From: Arthrobacter sp.
GTDB taxonomy: Bacteria > Actinomycetota > Actinomycetes > Actinomycetales > Micrococcaceae
Direction of reading: 5' to 3'
Assembly: GCA_031277795.1 (NCBI GenBank)
Contig: JAITLQ010000018.1
Location: forward strand, 310,001 to 374,000
Length of the DNA: 64,000 nt
Below, piece by piece: positions 1 through 8,844 of the stretch. The position numbers were made by a program, and so were the translations under genes. The notes under the pieces are model-generated. The model made no database searches. It worked only from the letters and a program-made list of their open reading frames with translations, and had not been told where the DNA came from. Numbering within the stretch: the stretch's first letter is position 1; every line of letters begins with the position of its first letter.

Positions 1-234
1 GGCCTCGACGGCGTGGAGGTCTACCACCGTGACAATTCGGCCGAGGGCCGTCGCGAGCTCCTCGCGCTGGCCTCCGAGCGGGGGCTCATCGTGACGGGCT
101 CCTCCGACTACCACGGCGCGGGCAAGCCGAATCTGTTGGGGGAGAACACCACGGAACCCCGCGCGCTGCTGCGCCTGCTCGAGCGCACCGAGGCGCCCGA
201 GATCGAGGGCTTCGACGCCTCGGAACTGCGCTAG
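1..234 (+). CDS. PHP domain protein, C-terminal part (5' end outside window)
   Basis: The open frame runs in from the window edge in frame 1 and ends with TAG after 77 codons. The visible tail holds the late part of a PHP (polymerase and histidinol phosphatase) fold: an EVYHRD segment, then VTGSSDYHG with the Asp/His pair that usually completes the metal site of PHP phosphoesterases. The full-length family is roughly 280 residues, so most of the gene lies upstream of base 1. It converges on the MFS gene. Metal-dependent phosphoesterase activity is a family expectation; the substrate cannot be told. Confidence 0.8.
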   Translation, partial: GLDGVEVYHRDNSAEGRRELLALASERGLIVTGSSDYHGAGKPNLLGENTTEPRALLRLLERTEAPEIEGFDASELR

Positions 235-263
235 CCGGTCCGGCCTAACGAGGCCCGCGCCTC

Positions 264-326
264 GGCCCCGCGCACCGGTGCGGCTCGCACCCTGGCCCGG
301 CCCCGCGCCCCGGTGCGGCTCGCGCC
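264..326. repeat. two direct copies of a GC-rich 28-mer between convergent genes
   Basis: Bases 264-291 and 299-326 match at 26 of 28 positions with a 35-bp period (core CCGGTGCGGCTCGC). They fill most of the 91-bp gap between the PHP and MFS stop codons. Only weak hairpins form, so a terminator role is uncertain. Confidence 0.5.
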
Positions 327-1582
327 TAGCGGTGAGCGGGCGCCGTCGTGCCCTCCTGGGGCGCCGTCCCGGCGCCGCCCGGCACGCCCAGGCGCAGGGT
401 GAAGGAGAGCGCACAGCCGATGAGGCAGAGCACCACGGGCAGGGCCAGGGCCTGGTTCAGGCCCACGAGCCCGGCGAGGCCGCCCACGATGGCCGGGCCG
501 GCCAGCATGCCGACGTAGCCGGCACCCACCACACGGGCCAGCACGACGGCGCCGCGCGGGCCGGGCACGAGGGCGCCGGCCGCCGTGAAGAGCTGAGGGA
601 CGATCCCCGAGAGGCCCAGGCCGTACAGGCCCCAACCCACCACGGCCCATGCGAAGCTCGGCAGCAGCACCACGCCGAGCAGGCCGACGGCGGCCACGAG
701 CGAGCCGTAGCGCACCACGGCGCCGGCGCCGAAGCGCCCGGCCACGCGGTCGGCGCAGAGGCGCCCGATCGTCATGGCCACGGAGAAGGTGCCGTACGCG
801 GCGGCGGCCAGGGATTCGCTCGTGCCGAAGTGCTCCACGGCGTGGCGCGAGCTCCAGTCGTTGACGGTGCCCTCCGCCAGGAAGAACGCGAAGGCGAGCG
901 AGCCGAGGACGAGCCCCAGGCGCAGCACCTGGGAGCGCGCGGGGGCCTGCGTCGGGGCGGGGAGATCCTCTCCCGCCGCCGCGGCCACGGCGGCGTGGGA
1001 GGGCATGAGGACGGGCAGCGCGCCGAGCGAGACGGCGGCGCAGACGGCACCCATGATGCCCATGGAGACCACGGTGGGCAGGTTGAGCGCCAGGAGCGTG
1101 CCGCCGAGCAGCGCACCGAGCGCGCCGCCCACGGAGAAGAAGGCGTGGAAGGCGCTCATGATGGGGCGTCCGTAGGCCTGCTCCACGCGCACGGCCTGCT
1201 CGTTCATGGCCAGGTCGAGGGCGCCGTTGCCGATGCCGAAGAGGATGAGGCCGGCCCCGAGCCAGAGCGGGTCGGGGGCCAGGGACACGGCGAGGATCCC
1301 GAGGAGCATGACGACGGTGCCCCACGCCTGCACGGGGCGCGACCCCCAGCGGGCGGCGAGCGAGCCGCCGGCCTGCATGGCCAGGAGCGCACCCACGCCG
1401 AGCACGAGGAGCAGCACCCCGAGACCCGCCTCGTTGAGCCCCGTGTTGTCCATGAGCCGCGGGATGTGGACCACCCAGGTGGCCACGGCAAAGCCGCATG
1501 CAAGGAAGCTCGCGAACACGCCGAGCCTGGCTCGGCGCAGCGCGGCGCTGGGACGGGGGAGGGTACCGGTGGAGGGGTTCAC
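326..1582 (-). CDS. MFS transporter, YbjJ-like
   Basis: 418 residues with about twelve hydrophobic segments, the usual size for a major facilitator superfamily permease in the cytoplasmic membrane. The segment GNGALDLAMNEQAVRVEQ followed by GRPIMSAFHAFFSVGG (roughly residues 115-160) is typical of the YbjJ/FucP-like branch. The substrate is not evident. The GTG start at 1582 is supported by a TAGGCT -10 element (1589-1594) ending six bases upstream, implying a leaderless message whose promoter sits in the end of the methyltransferase gene. An Ala/Pro/Gly-rich tail ends the protein. Confidence 0.85.
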   Translation of the reverse strand: MNPSTGTLPRPSAALRRARLGVFASFLACGFAVATWVVHIPRLMDNTGLNEAGLGVLLLVLGVGALLAMQAGGSLAARWGSRPVQAWGTVVMLLGILAVSLAPDPLWLGAGLILFGIGNGALDLAMNEQAVRVEQAYGRPIMSAFHAFFSVGGALGALLGGTLLALNLPTVVSMGIMGAVCAAVSLGALPVLMPSHAAVAAAAGEDLPAPTQAPARSQVLRLGLVLGSLAFAFFLAEGTVNDWSSRHAVEHFGTSESLAAAAYGTFSVAMTIGRLCADRVAGRFGAGAVVRYGSLVAAVGLLGVVLLPSFAWAVVGWGLYGLGLSGIVPQLFTAAGALVPGPRGAVVLARVVGAGYVGMLAGPAIVGGLAGLVGLNQALALPVVLCLIGCALSFTLRLGVPGGAGTAPQEGTTAPAHR

Positions 1583-1588
1583 CGCCCC

Positions 1589-1594
1589 AGCCTA
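1589..1594 (-). promoter_or_regulatory. -10 element of the MFS gene (leaderless)
   Basis: TAGGCT on the minus strand, six bases before the GTG start at 1582. No clear -35. Same geometry as nine other genes in the window. Confidence 0.4.
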
Positions 1595-2653
1595 GCCAGC
1601 GCCCTCGGCACGGGAGCGCTCATCCCAGCGCAGGTCGATAAATCGCGCCTCGGGGAGCCGCTTGCGCATCACCGCGACGGCGTCGTCGTGCGCGTCGACG
1701 CAGACAAAGTGCCGGCCAAGGGAGGCAGCGGCGGCACCCGTGGTCCCCGAACCGGCAAAGAGGTCGAGCACCCAATCGCCCTCCCGGGAGGAGGCGGCGA
1801 TGATCCGGCGCAGGATGCCCAGGGGCTTTTGCGTGGGGTAGCCCGTCTTCTCCTTGCCCGTGGGGGAGACGATGGTGTGCCACCAGACGTCGGTGGGCAG
1901 CTTGCCGCGCGCAGCCTTCTCCTTCGTGACGAGGCCGGGCGCCATGTAGGGCTCGCGTTGAACCTCGGCCGAATCGAAGTGATAGCCGGAGGGGTCCTTG
2001 ACGTACATCAGGATCGTGTCGTGCTTGGCCGGCCAGCGCCGCTTGGGCCTGGCCCCGTAGTCGTACGCCCAGATGATCTCGTTGACGAAGCACTCGCGCC
2101 CCACGAGGGCGTCCATGGCCACCTTGGCGTAGTGCGCCTCGCGGTAGTCGAGATGCAGGTAGAGCGTTCCGTCGGGGGCCAGGAGGCGCCACGCCTCCTC
2201 GAGGCGCGGGAACAGGAAGCCCCAGAAGTCCTCGAAGCGGTCGTTGTAGCGGGCCAGCTCGGTGCGCACCGAGGCGTAGCTCGCGCCACGGAAACCCGAG
2301 CGCACGCCCTCGCCGATGCGCGTTTCACTGTCCGACGGCGCGGGGGAGGGCCGTGTGCCTTGACCCTCCGGGGCGGGCGCGGCGGGGGAGAGGCGCGCCT
2401 TGGCGGCCCCAGCCTCGGGTGAGGCGCTCGCCTGGGGTGAGGCGCCCGCCTCACCCGACGGCGCGGCGTCGGGCAGGCGCGAGCCAACAAAGCGCTCGCG
2501 GCGCTGGATCCTGCCGGTGTTAAAGGGGGGATCGAGGTAGACGATCGTGAAGGCGCCGCTGGGCAGAGCGGCGGTGGCGGCCAGGTTGTCCCCGGCCACC
2601 ACCGCAGAGGAACCCTCGGGGCTGAACCACGCCTCGCGGTGCTGCTGACTCAC
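1592..2653 (-). CDS. orphan DNA methyltransferase, beta-class N6-adenine/N4-cytosine type
   Basis: 353 residues from a GTG at 2653 that overlaps the helicase stop (GTGA). The catalytic motif DPPF is at residues 41-44 and the AdoMet-binding FAGSG lies near 299-303, so the order is catalytic motif first, AdoMet site last: the beta class shared by type III Mod and many solitary methylases. Residues about 58-117 are a Pro/Ala/Ser/Glu-rich insert with internal repeats, where other family members go straight on to the target-recognition part. No restriction endonuclease gene is adjacent, so it is probably an orphan methylase; the recognised sequence cannot be read from the protein. Translational coupling to the RNA helicase is visible. 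Confidence 0.85.
   Translation of the reverse strand: MSQQHREAWFSPEGSSAVVAGDNLAATAALPSGAFTIVYLDPPFNTGRIQRRERFVGSRLPDAAPSGEAGASPQASASPEAGAAKARLSPAAPAPEGQGTRPSPAPSDSETRIGEGVRSGFRGASYASVRTELARYNDRFEDFWGFLFPRLEEAWRLLAPDGTLYLHLDYREAHYAKVAMDALVGRECFVNEIIWAYDYGARPKRRWPAKHDTILMYVKDPSGYHFDSAEVQREPYMAPGLVTKEKAARGKLPTDVWWHTIVSPTGKEKTGYPTQKPLGILRRIIAASSREGDWVLDLFAGSGTTGAAAASLGRHFVCVDAHDDAVAVMRKRLPEARFIDLRWDERSRAEGAG
2435..2456. repeat. perfect 10-bp inverted repeat inside the methyltransferase insert
   Basis: GGGTGAGGCG, CC, CGCCTCACCC. A third partial copy of the arm lies just upstream (2417-2432). The repeats encode the SGEAGASPQASASPEAG stretch of the low-complexity insert. Confidence 0.6.
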
Positions 2654-4263
2654 TCGGAGGCCGCTGCCCCGCCCTGCTGGCCCTCGCCGCCCTGGCCGCC
2701 GCGGCGCGTGCGGCGACGGCGGCGCGGTGCGCCGGAGCCCTCGCCGCGCGAACCCTCGGCGCGCGGGGCGCGCTCGCCGTCGGCCTTCGGCTTGGCGTCT
2801 TCGTGACCCGGGCGATCGGCGTGGCCGCGGCCGCGCTCGCGGCGCTCGCCGCCCTCGGAACGGCCCGAGCGGGACTGCCCGCCGCGGCCGCCGCGCGAAC
2901 CCTGGCCGCCGCGGCCACCGCGGCCGCCGCGCTCCGGCGCGTTGCGCTTGCCGGTCTCGCCCAGGTCCTCGACCTTCTCGGCCGCGAGGCCCTCGAGCAC
3001 GCGCTTGTCGCGCGGCAGGCGGCCCTTGGTGCCCTTGGGGATGTCGAGGTCGGTGAAGAGGTGCGCGGAGGAGGAGTAGGTCTCCAGCGGCTCGGCCTGG
3101 TCGAGGCCGAGGGCCTTGTTGATCAGGCCCCAGCGCGGGACGTCCTCCCAATCGACAAAGGTGATGGCCGTGCCCTTGTTGCCGGCGCGGCCCGTGCGGC
3201 CCACGCGGTGAAGGTAGGTCTTCTCATCGTCCGGGCACTGCAGGTTGATGACGTGGGTGACGTCGTCGACGTCGATGCCGCGGGCGGCGACATCGGTCGC
3301 GACCAGCACGTCCACCTTGTTGCTGCGGAAGGCGCGCAGGGCCTGCTCGCGGGCGCCCTGGCCCAGGTCGCCGTGGAGGGCACCGGCGGCAAAGCCGCGA
3401 TCGGTAAGCTCCTCGGAGAGGCGGGCGGCCTGGCGCTTCGTGCGCGTGAAGATGATGGTGCGGCCGCGGCCCTCGGCCTGGAGGATGCGGGCGATGACCT
3501 CGTCCTTGTCCAGGTGGTGGGCGCGGTAGATCACCTGGCGGATGTCCTTCTTGGTGATCGAATCGTCGTCCGGATCCGCGGCGCGGATGTGCGTCGGCTG
3601 GCTCATGTAGCGGCGGGCCATGGCGATGACCGGGCCGGGCATGGTCGCGGAGAACAGCATGGTCTGGCGCACCTCGGGGACGGCGGAGAGCAGGCGCTCC
3701 ACGTCCGGAAGGAAGCCGAGGTCGAGCATCTCGTCCGCCTCATCGAGCACGACTGTCTTGACGTACTTCAGGTCGAGGTGGTGCTGTCGCATCAGGTCGA
3801 TCAGGCGGCCGGGGGTGCCGACGACAATCTCGACGCCGCCCTCGAGCTGCTCGATCTGCGGCTCGTACGCGCGGCCGCCGTAGATCGTGGCGATGCGGGC
3901 GCCCAGGCGCTTGGCCGGGGCGGCGAGATCCTCGGCCACCTGGACCGCGAGCTCGCGGGTCGGGGCAACAATGAGGGCCTGCGGGGCGCCCGGCTTGGCG
4001 AGCTTCTCGTAGGCCTCGGTGCCGGGGATGGCCACGCGCTGCAGCGCGGGGATGCCGAAACCGAGGGTCTTGCCCGTGCCGGTCTTGGCCTGGCCGATGA
4101 TGTCGTGGCCGCCGAGGGCGACCGGCAGGGTCATGGCCTGGATGGGGAAGGGATGCGTGATGCCCTTCTCGGCGAGGGTCTCGACGATGGCGCGGGCCAC
4201 CTCGAAATCGGCAAAGGTGGGCTGAGGGGCGTCGGCGACGACGTCCTGGGTGGATTCGCTCAC
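2650..4263 (-). CDS. DEAD-box ATP-dependent RNA helicase
   Basis: 537 residues from GTG at 4263, chosen because AGAGGA lies about 10 bases upstream; the frame stays open to 4449, so an N-terminal extension is possible but its composition is not protein-like. Motifs in order: Q-motif (FPIQ, 39-42), Walker A AKTGTGKT (59-66), PTREL, TPGRL, DEAD (174-177), SAT, and HRVGRTGR. From about residue 440 the tail is Arg/Gly-rich (GGRGGRGGQ repeats), as in RhlE/DeaD-type RNA helicases, and probably binds RNA. It acts in the cytoplasm on RNA structure or ribosome assembly. A TACAAT -10 at 4466-4471 would give a leader of nearly 200 nt. Confidence 0.93.
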   Translation of the reverse strand: MSESTQDVVADAPQPTFADFEVARAIVETLAEKGITHPFPIQAMTLPVALGGHDIIGQAKTGTGKTLGFGIPALQRVAIPGTEAYEKLAKPGAPQALIVAPTRELAVQVAEDLAAPAKRLGARIATIYGGRAYEPQIEQLEGGVEIVVGTPGRLIDLMRQHHLDLKYVKTVVLDEADEMLDLGFLPDVERLLSAVPEVRQTMLFSATMPGPVIAMARRYMSQPTHIRAADPDDDSITKKDIRQVIYRAHHLDKDEVIARILQAEGRGRTIIFTRTKRQAARLSEELTDRGFAAGALHGDLGQGAREQALRAFRSNKVDVLVATDVAARGIDVDDVTHVINLQCPDDEKTYLHRVGRTGRAGNKGTAITFVDWEDVPRWGLINKALGLDQAEPLETYSSSAHLFTDLDIPKGTKGRLPRDKRVLEGLAAEKVEDLGETGKRNAPERGGRGGRGGQGSRGGRGGQSRSGRSEGGERRERGRGHADRPGHEDAKPKADGERAPRAEGSRGEGSGAPRRRRRTRRGGQGGEGQQGGAAASE

Positions 4264-4465
4264 GGTGGGCGGTTCCTCTTCTTTTAGGGCGTCAGCCGCA
4301 GCCTGCGCAGCCGCGGTGGCTTGCGAGGCGCCGGCGGGCGCATAGGCACGGAGCCGATCGCGGTGTGGCTGCGGGCGGGGAGACTCCCTGCCCTGGCGAC
4401 GCGTCAACGCCGCTGAAAAGACGAGAAAAGGGTGCGACCGAGCATCCATTCACTGGTGGTACGGA

Positions 4466-4471
4466 ATTGTA
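4466..4471 (-). promoter_or_regulatory. candidate -10 element of the RNA helicase
   Basis: TACAAT on the minus strand in the 231-bp gap between the RNB gene stop and the helicase start. Transcription from it would leave a 5' leader of about 195 nt. No convincing -35 was found. Confidence 0.35.
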
Positions 4472-4494
4472 CCTGCGGGTTCTTCTTCCCGGGC

Positions 4495-6024
4495 TCAGTT
4501 TGGTTGCACGACGCGCAGGCGAATCTGCGCGGCCTGCACGTCGGCGGAGAGCAGCTCCAGGGTGACGACGGTGCCGGACTCCGAGCCGCCCTCGGCGCGG
4601 GCCTCCACCGGCGGGTCGAGCAGCGCGACCTTGACGCTGCCGCCGTTGCCGTTGCCGTTGCCGTTCCCGCCGGAGCCCTGTGCGGTCGGCCGCGCCGCAG
4701 TGGCCGCCTGCGCCGGGATGGCCGCCTGCCGTGGCGCCCCGGAGGCGGGCAGCCTGCCCTCGATGACGACGGCCTCGAAGCGCTCGCCCACGCGGGCGGC
4801 GAGCAGGGAGGCCTCCACGATGTCGAGGCTGCGGCGCTCGGCCGAGGAGACGGCGGAACCGGCCGCCTTCATGGCCTCCGGCAGGGTGGGCAGGGCCTCG
4901 CTGACCCAGCCGGGCACCTCGAGGCCGTTGGCCTGGGCGTGGCAGAGCACGAGGCCGAAGCGGTCAACCAGCCGACGCAGGGGCGCCGTCACGTGGGCGT
5001 AGGGCGCCGCGACGGCGGCCTGCAACGGCTGGGCGGGTGCTTCGCCGGCGAAGGCCGTGTAGCTGGCGCCGCGGAAGAGCCCGGCGGCGGCGTGCATGAT
5101 GGCCAGCTGCTGGGGCTTGGTCACGTCGAGGGAACGCAGATAGTCGCCGTAGGCCGTGCCGGCCGCCCACGGGTGGCCCAGCTGGACGCTCACGCGACGG
5201 AAACGCTCCTCGGCCTCGGGGTCGGGGGCCGGCATGGTGCGTAGCAGCCCCTGCCCGGCCCCCAGCATGAGCCGGGCCGCGCTGATGCCCGTGAGGAGGG
5301 ACACCTGGGCGTTGTCCTCCTCGATGGGCAGGGGCACCCTGGCGTGCAGGGCGTAGCCGCCGCCCTCGACGGGGACGATCTCCTGTTCTGGCAGCCCGAG
5401 GTTGGCGCCGCCGCGGCGCGACTCGTCCGCCCTGCGGGCCTCCCCGAAGGCGTGCAGCAGCCGCATCAGGGGATCCCCCGCCTCGAGCCGGCCCTGGGCC
5501 TGCGGGTAGCTGAGCTGTTCACGGCTCATCACGCGCGCGTGATGCAGGCCGGCCAACGTGCTGGTGCCGTCCGCGTTCACGAGCATTTCCCACACGTAGG
5601 CCCCGCGCTCCTGGCCGGGGAGCAGCGAGCCGGCGCCCTCGGAGATGGCCTCGGGGTGCAGCGGGATGCGGCCTTGGGGCAGGTAGGCGGTCTCGCCGCG
5701 GTGCCGGGTCTCGGCGTCGAGCGCACCGCCGACCGGCACGAAGCCTGGCACATCGGCGATGGCGTAGTGCACGCGCCAGCCCCCGCCCTCCGGCTCGAGC
5801 CACAGCGCCTGATCCAGGTCGGTGGATCCCTCAGGATCGATCGTGATGAACGGAAGGTGCGTGAGGTCGAGCTCGGGGGGCGCGTACGACCGCACGGCGT
5901 CCAGCGCCTCCCGGAGAGCGGCCTCCGGATACTCGGTGGAAAGGCCGGAGGCCGCCGCCGCGGCCTCGAGGGAATCCCTGAGCGCGGTGGCGGCCTCCGA
6001 GAGCCGCAGATAAGCGTGACGCAT
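4495..6024 (-). CDS. RNB-domain ribonuclease (RNase II/R superfamily)
   Basis: 509 residues. The start of the RNB catalytic core is clear at residues 62-73 (IDPEGSTDLDQA), carrying the Asp residues that bind magnesium in RNase II-family 3'-5' exoribonucleases. It is shorter than RNase R (about 700-800) and has no recognisable cold-shock domains in front; the tail ends in an S1/OB-like stretch interrupted by an Asn/Gly run (GNGNGNG). This short RNB type is common in actinobacteria. It is followed closely (21 bp upstream on the same strand) by the DUF3107 gene, so the two may be co-transcribed. Substrate is probably single-stranded RNA. Confidence 0.88.
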   Translation of the reverse strand: MRHAYLRLSEAATALRDSLEAAAAASGLSTEYPEAALREALDAVRSYAPPELDLTHLPFITIDPEGSTDLDQALWLEPEGGGWRVHYAIADVPGFVPVGGALDAETRHRGETAYLPQGRIPLHPEAISEGAGSLLPGQERGAYVWEMLVNADGTSTLAGLHHARVMSREQLSYPQAQGRLEAGDPLMRLLHAFGEARRADESRRGGANLGLPEQEIVPVEGGGYALHARVPLPIEEDNAQVSLLTGISAARLMLGAGQGLLRTMPAPDPEAEERFRRVSVQLGHPWAAGTAYGDYLRSLDVTKPQQLAIMHAAAGLFRGASYTAFAGEAPAQPLQAAVAAPYAHVTAPLRRLVDRFGLVLCHAQANGLEVPGWVSEALPTLPEAMKAAGSAVSSAERRSLDIVEASLLAARVGERFEAVVIEGRLPASGAPRQAAIPAQAATAARPTAQGSGGNGNGNGNGGSVKVALLDPPVEARAEGGSESGTVVTLELLSADVQAAQIRLRVVQPN

Positions 6025-6045
6025 GCGTGCGGCCCGTGTCGTGAA

Positions 6046-6270
6046 TCAGGCCTGGGCGAAACCGACGGGGCGCTGGGCCGGGGCGCCGAACTCCACGTAG
6101 GCGATGCCGGCTCCGGCCACGAGCACCTTACGGCCCTTGGAATCCGTCAGGCTCAGCAGGCTGGAGTCCTTGATCGCGGCGGCGATGGCCGCTTCCACGG
6201 CCTCGGCACTGTCCTCGGTCTCGATGGCGACCTCGCGGGCGACGTCCTTCATGCCGATGCGCACGTCCAT
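6046..6270 (-). CDS. DUF3107 family protein
   Basis: 74 residues beginning MDVRIGMKDVARE and ending in VEFGAPAQRPVGF, the characteristic shape of the small actinobacterial DUF3107 family, whose function is unknown. The ATG is preceded by a good AGGAG ribosome-binding site. It sits between TetR and the RNB nuclease, all on the same strand. Confidence 0.85.
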   Translation of the reverse strand: MDVRIGMKDVAREVAIETEDSAEAVEAAIAAAIKDSSLLSLTDSKGRKVLVAGAGIAYVEFGAPAQRPVGFAQA

Positions 6271-6357
6271 AACAACTCCTGTGCTTGGGGCGGTGCCTCC
6301 CTCAGGGGAGGCCGTGCCGCCGCGTGAAAAGTCTTCGCAGAGAAGCCTATGACAGGC

Positions 6358-6972
6358 TCAGGCCATGTCCTTGGGGAACTGGCCGATTCCGCGCCAAGCC
6401 AAACGCGACACGAGCTCGACGGCGGTGTCCAGTGGCACCTCGGGGGCGGCGGCCCAGCGCATGGCGCCGGTCTGGGCGGCGCCGGCCAGGGCGTGCCCCA
6501 GTAGCTCGGCGGCGGGCCCGGGCAGCCCGGCCTGGGCCTCGATGATGGTGCCGATCGCGCGGCCCACCGCCTCTTCGAAGGTCTTCAGGCGAGCCGAGAC
6601 GTCGGCGTCGTTGCCGAGATCGGAGGCGAAGATTAGGCGGTGCGCGCCGGAGTCCTGGGCGACGTACTCGAAGAACACGCGCACCGTGGCGTTGACGCGC
6701 TCGCGGTTGTCCTCGGTCTGGGAGACGGCGGTGACCAGGCGGGACTCGAGGGCCGAGAGCTCGGAGTCGAGGAGGGCGAGGTAGAGCTCGCGCTTGCCGG
6801 GGAAGTGTTGGTAGAGGACCGGTTTGGAGACCTGCGCGGCCTCCGCGATGGCGTCCATGGCCGTGCCGTGGTAGCCGCGCTCGGAGAAGACGGCGTGGGC
6901 CGCCTCGAGCAACTGGGCCCGGCGTTCGGCCTTGGGCAAGCGCAGCTGGCGGGGGGAGGAGGTGGTGCTCAC
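6358..6972 (-). CDS. TetR/AcrR family transcriptional regulator
   Basis: 204 residues. The N-terminal helix-turn-helix spans roughly residues 16-65 (RAQLLEAAHAVFSERGYHGTAMDAIAEAAQVSKPVLYQHFPGK in outline, with the family signature VLYQHFPGKREL). The rest is a helical ligand/dimer domain. The GTG start follows GGAAGG. It probably represses its own operon or a neighbour; the ligand is unknown. The conserved neighbourhood with DUF3107 and a DEAD helicase is common in Micrococcales. Confidence 0.88.
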   Translation of the reverse strand: MSTTSSPRQLRLPKAERRAQLLEAAHAVFSERGYHGTAMDAIAEAAQVSKPVLYQHFPGKRELYLALLDSELSALESRLVTAVSQTEDNRERVNATVRVFFEYVAQDSGAHRLIFASDLGNDADVSARLKTFEEAVGRAIGTIIEAQAGLPGPAAELLGHALAGAAQTGAMRWAAAPEVPLDTAVELVSRLAWRGIGQFPKDMA

Positions 6973-7082
6973 GGTGGCCTTCCGCTCAAGTCATCAGAGG
7001 CGTCTCTCTGGGGCGCCATGCTACGCCCGGGTAGTCGCGCGCGGGGGATTCGTGACGGTGTGCCCCAGCCCGAACGCCGCAG

Positions 7083-7118
7083 GGCGGGGTGCCCGCGCCG
7101 TGGCGCGGACACCCCGCC
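7083..7118 (-). terminator. hairpin downstream of hemA
   Basis: A 15-16-bp GC stem (GGCGGGGTG...CACCCCGCC outer part, one G-T wobble) 24 bp beyond the hemA stop. There is no strong T tract. Confidence 0.5.
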
Positions 7119-7141
7119 CCGGCGGGGAAGGAAGGCCGGCC

Positions 7142-8617
7142 CTAGGCCGAGCGCTCGAGGCCCGACGTCGCGGCGTCGGGCTGGGTGCCCCCGCTCGAAG
7201 CGGCAGGGCCGTGCGGAGCTGGGCACGCGACGTCGTTTAGCGCCTGGGCGGCGGACGCCTGATCCGGCGCCTGGGACGGGTGCTCCGGGCGGGCGGCGGC
7301 GAGGGCCGCGGCCTCGGGGCTCGCGGCGGCCCTGGCCTGCGCGGCGGTGTTGCCGCGGCGCGTGGCGGCCGTGGGGACCTCGATGCCGTAGAGCGAATGC
7401 AGCGCGTCGGTGTACTCGTCGATCCGGCCCTCCTCGGCCATCTCGCGGGCACGGACGGTGGGGATGTGGAGCATCTGCTTGACCATGCGGCGCATGGCAA
7501 ACTCCACCTCCTCCCCGGCGGCGCTGCAGCCGTGCTGGGCCCTGACCTTCTCAACTTCGGACTCGAGGACGGCCTGGGTGTGGCGGCGCAGCGCGACGAT
7601 GGCGGCGTCCGCCGTGCGCTGGCGGCGCTCGCGTTCGAAGGCCTCCGTGGCCTCGGTGACGATGAGGCTCGCCTTGCGCACCGAGTCGAGCTGTTCGCCG
7701 GGGGCGGCCATGCGCACGGATTCGAGGGTGAGCAGCGAGACGTTCTCGAGGCGATCGAGCTCGGGATCGAAGTCGCGGGAGAGAGCGAGGTCGATGGCCA
7801 CGAGCGGGCGCTCGCCGCGCTCGAGCTGTTCAAGGTCGGAGGCCATGAGGCGGTGAGCGCCGCCCGAGCAACCGATGATGACGTCGGCGGCGGCGAGCCA
7901 CTCGCCCAACGACTCCTCCGCCAGCGCCTCGCCGCTGCGGGCGGCTACGAACTCTTCGGCGCGTCCGGAGGCCGAGAACACGCCCACCGCGCGGGCGCCG
8001 CGCTCCTGCAGCAGCTTGAGGGTGGCGCCGGCGTAGGCGCCGGTGCCGAAGAGCACTACGGTGCGATCGGCCCAGGCGCCCGGCTCGAGGTCCTCGGCGA
8101 GGTCGAGCGCCACCGAGACGATGGACTTGCCGCGCGAGCCGAGGGTCGTGGAGGACTGCACCTGCTTGGCGGTGCGGGAGGCGCTCTGGAAGAGCTTGGT
8201 GAGGTTGCCTGTGACGGTCCCGGTGGCCTGCGCCTCGATGAGGGCGCGCTTGACCTGGCCGGCGATCTCGCGCTCGCCCACGACGGCCGAATCGAGCCCT
8301 GCGCCCACGGAGAAGAGGTGGCGGGCCACCTCCGCACCCGTGTGCGTGGTCAGCGCGGAGGAGACCAGGTCTCGTTGCACGCCGGAGCGGCTGGCGACGG
8401 TGTCGACCACGGCCGCGCGGGCCGCATCCACGGCGTCGGCGTCTTCGGCCTCAGCGTAGATCTCGAAGCGATTGCAGGTGGCGAGCACAACGGTGCCCTT
8501 GAGCGCGGGGGACTGCGCCACGGCGGAGGGGTCGAAGGCGGAGGCCGCCGCGGAAAGCCGCGCAACGGTCTCCAGATCGAGCTCCGCATGGGAGGCAATG
8601 AGGGACATCAGGACCAC
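7142..8617 (-). CDS. hemA: glutamyl-tRNA reductase HemA
   Basis: First committed enzyme of C5-pathway tetrapyrrole synthesis, reducing Glu-tRNA to glutamate-1-semialdehyde with NADPH. The GTG at 8617 ([14 protein letters not shown]) fits the family N-terminus; the catalytic Cys is C48 in ATCNR. The NADPH domain (GTGAYAG) and a helical dimerisation domain follow. The last ~70 residues are Ala/Pro-rich and extend beyond the usual ~430-residue length. Transcribed away from the eight-gene hem operon, with a TACACT -10 nine bases before the start and a DtxR/IdeR-like palindrome just upstream. Confidence 0.95.
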   Translation of the reverse strand: MVLMSLIASHAELDLETVARLSAAASAFDPSAVAQSPALKGTVVLATCNRFEIYAEAEDADAVDAARAAVVDTVASRSGVQRDLVSSALTTHTGAEVARHLFSVGAGLDSAVVGEREIAGQVKRALIEAQATGTVTGNLTKLFQSASRTAKQVQSSTTLGSRGKSIVSVALDLAEDLEPGAWADRTVVLFGTGAYAGATLKLLQERGARAVGVFSASGRAEEFVAARSGEALAEESLGEWLAAADVIIGCSGGAHRLMASDLEQLERGERPLVAIDLALSRDFDPELDRLENVSLLTLESVRMAAPGEQLDSVRKASLIVTEATEAFERERRQRTADAAIVALRRHTQAVLESEVEKVRAQHGCSAAGEEVEFAMRRMVKQMLHIPTVRAREMAEEGRIDEYTDALHSLYGIEVPTAATRRGNTAAQARAAASPEAAALAAARPEHPSQAPDQASAAQALNDVACPAPHGPAASSGGTQPDAATSGLERSA

Positions 8618-8626
8618 AATCGACAC

Positions 8627-8632
8627 AGTGTA
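8627..8632 (-). promoter_or_regulatory. -10 element of hemA
   Basis: TACACT on the minus strand, nine bases before the GTG start, giving a leader of only a few nucleotides. Confidence 0.35.
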
Positions 8633-8656
8633 GTCCGCCACGGGCCGCCGCGCCGG

Positions 8657-8675
8657 TGAGGTCAGCCTCACTTGG
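8657..8675. promoter_or_regulatory. candidate iron box (DtxR/IdeR-like) in the hemA-hemE intergenic region
   Basis: TGAGGTCAGCCTCACTTGG matches the DtxR/IdeR consensus (TWAGGTTAGSCTAACCTWA) at 13 of 19 positions and contains the inverted repeat GTGAGG/CCTCAC. It lies about 25 bp upstream of the hemA -10, where a repressor would act. Iron control of heme synthesis is plausible; the match is imperfect. Confidence 0.3.
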
Positions 8676-8844
8676 GGGCCCGCCGCGTGGAGTGATTTCG
8701 TCTCCGCTTGGAGACGTGTTGCCGTGCATCCCAGCGCTGGCGCGGAACACCGTGACCCAAGAGTTCTACGTGCGGTAGAAGAAATACCCTCGGCGCGCCG
8801 CGCCCATTTCGTTCACGGGTGTCTTGCGCGGCAGAATGGCAGGC

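Noticed and set aside
4264-4449. 62-residue N-terminal extension of the DEAD helicase
   Set aside because: Composition is Arg/Ala/Pro-rich and unlike family N-termini; a good ribosome-binding site points to 4263. Kept as an alternative only.
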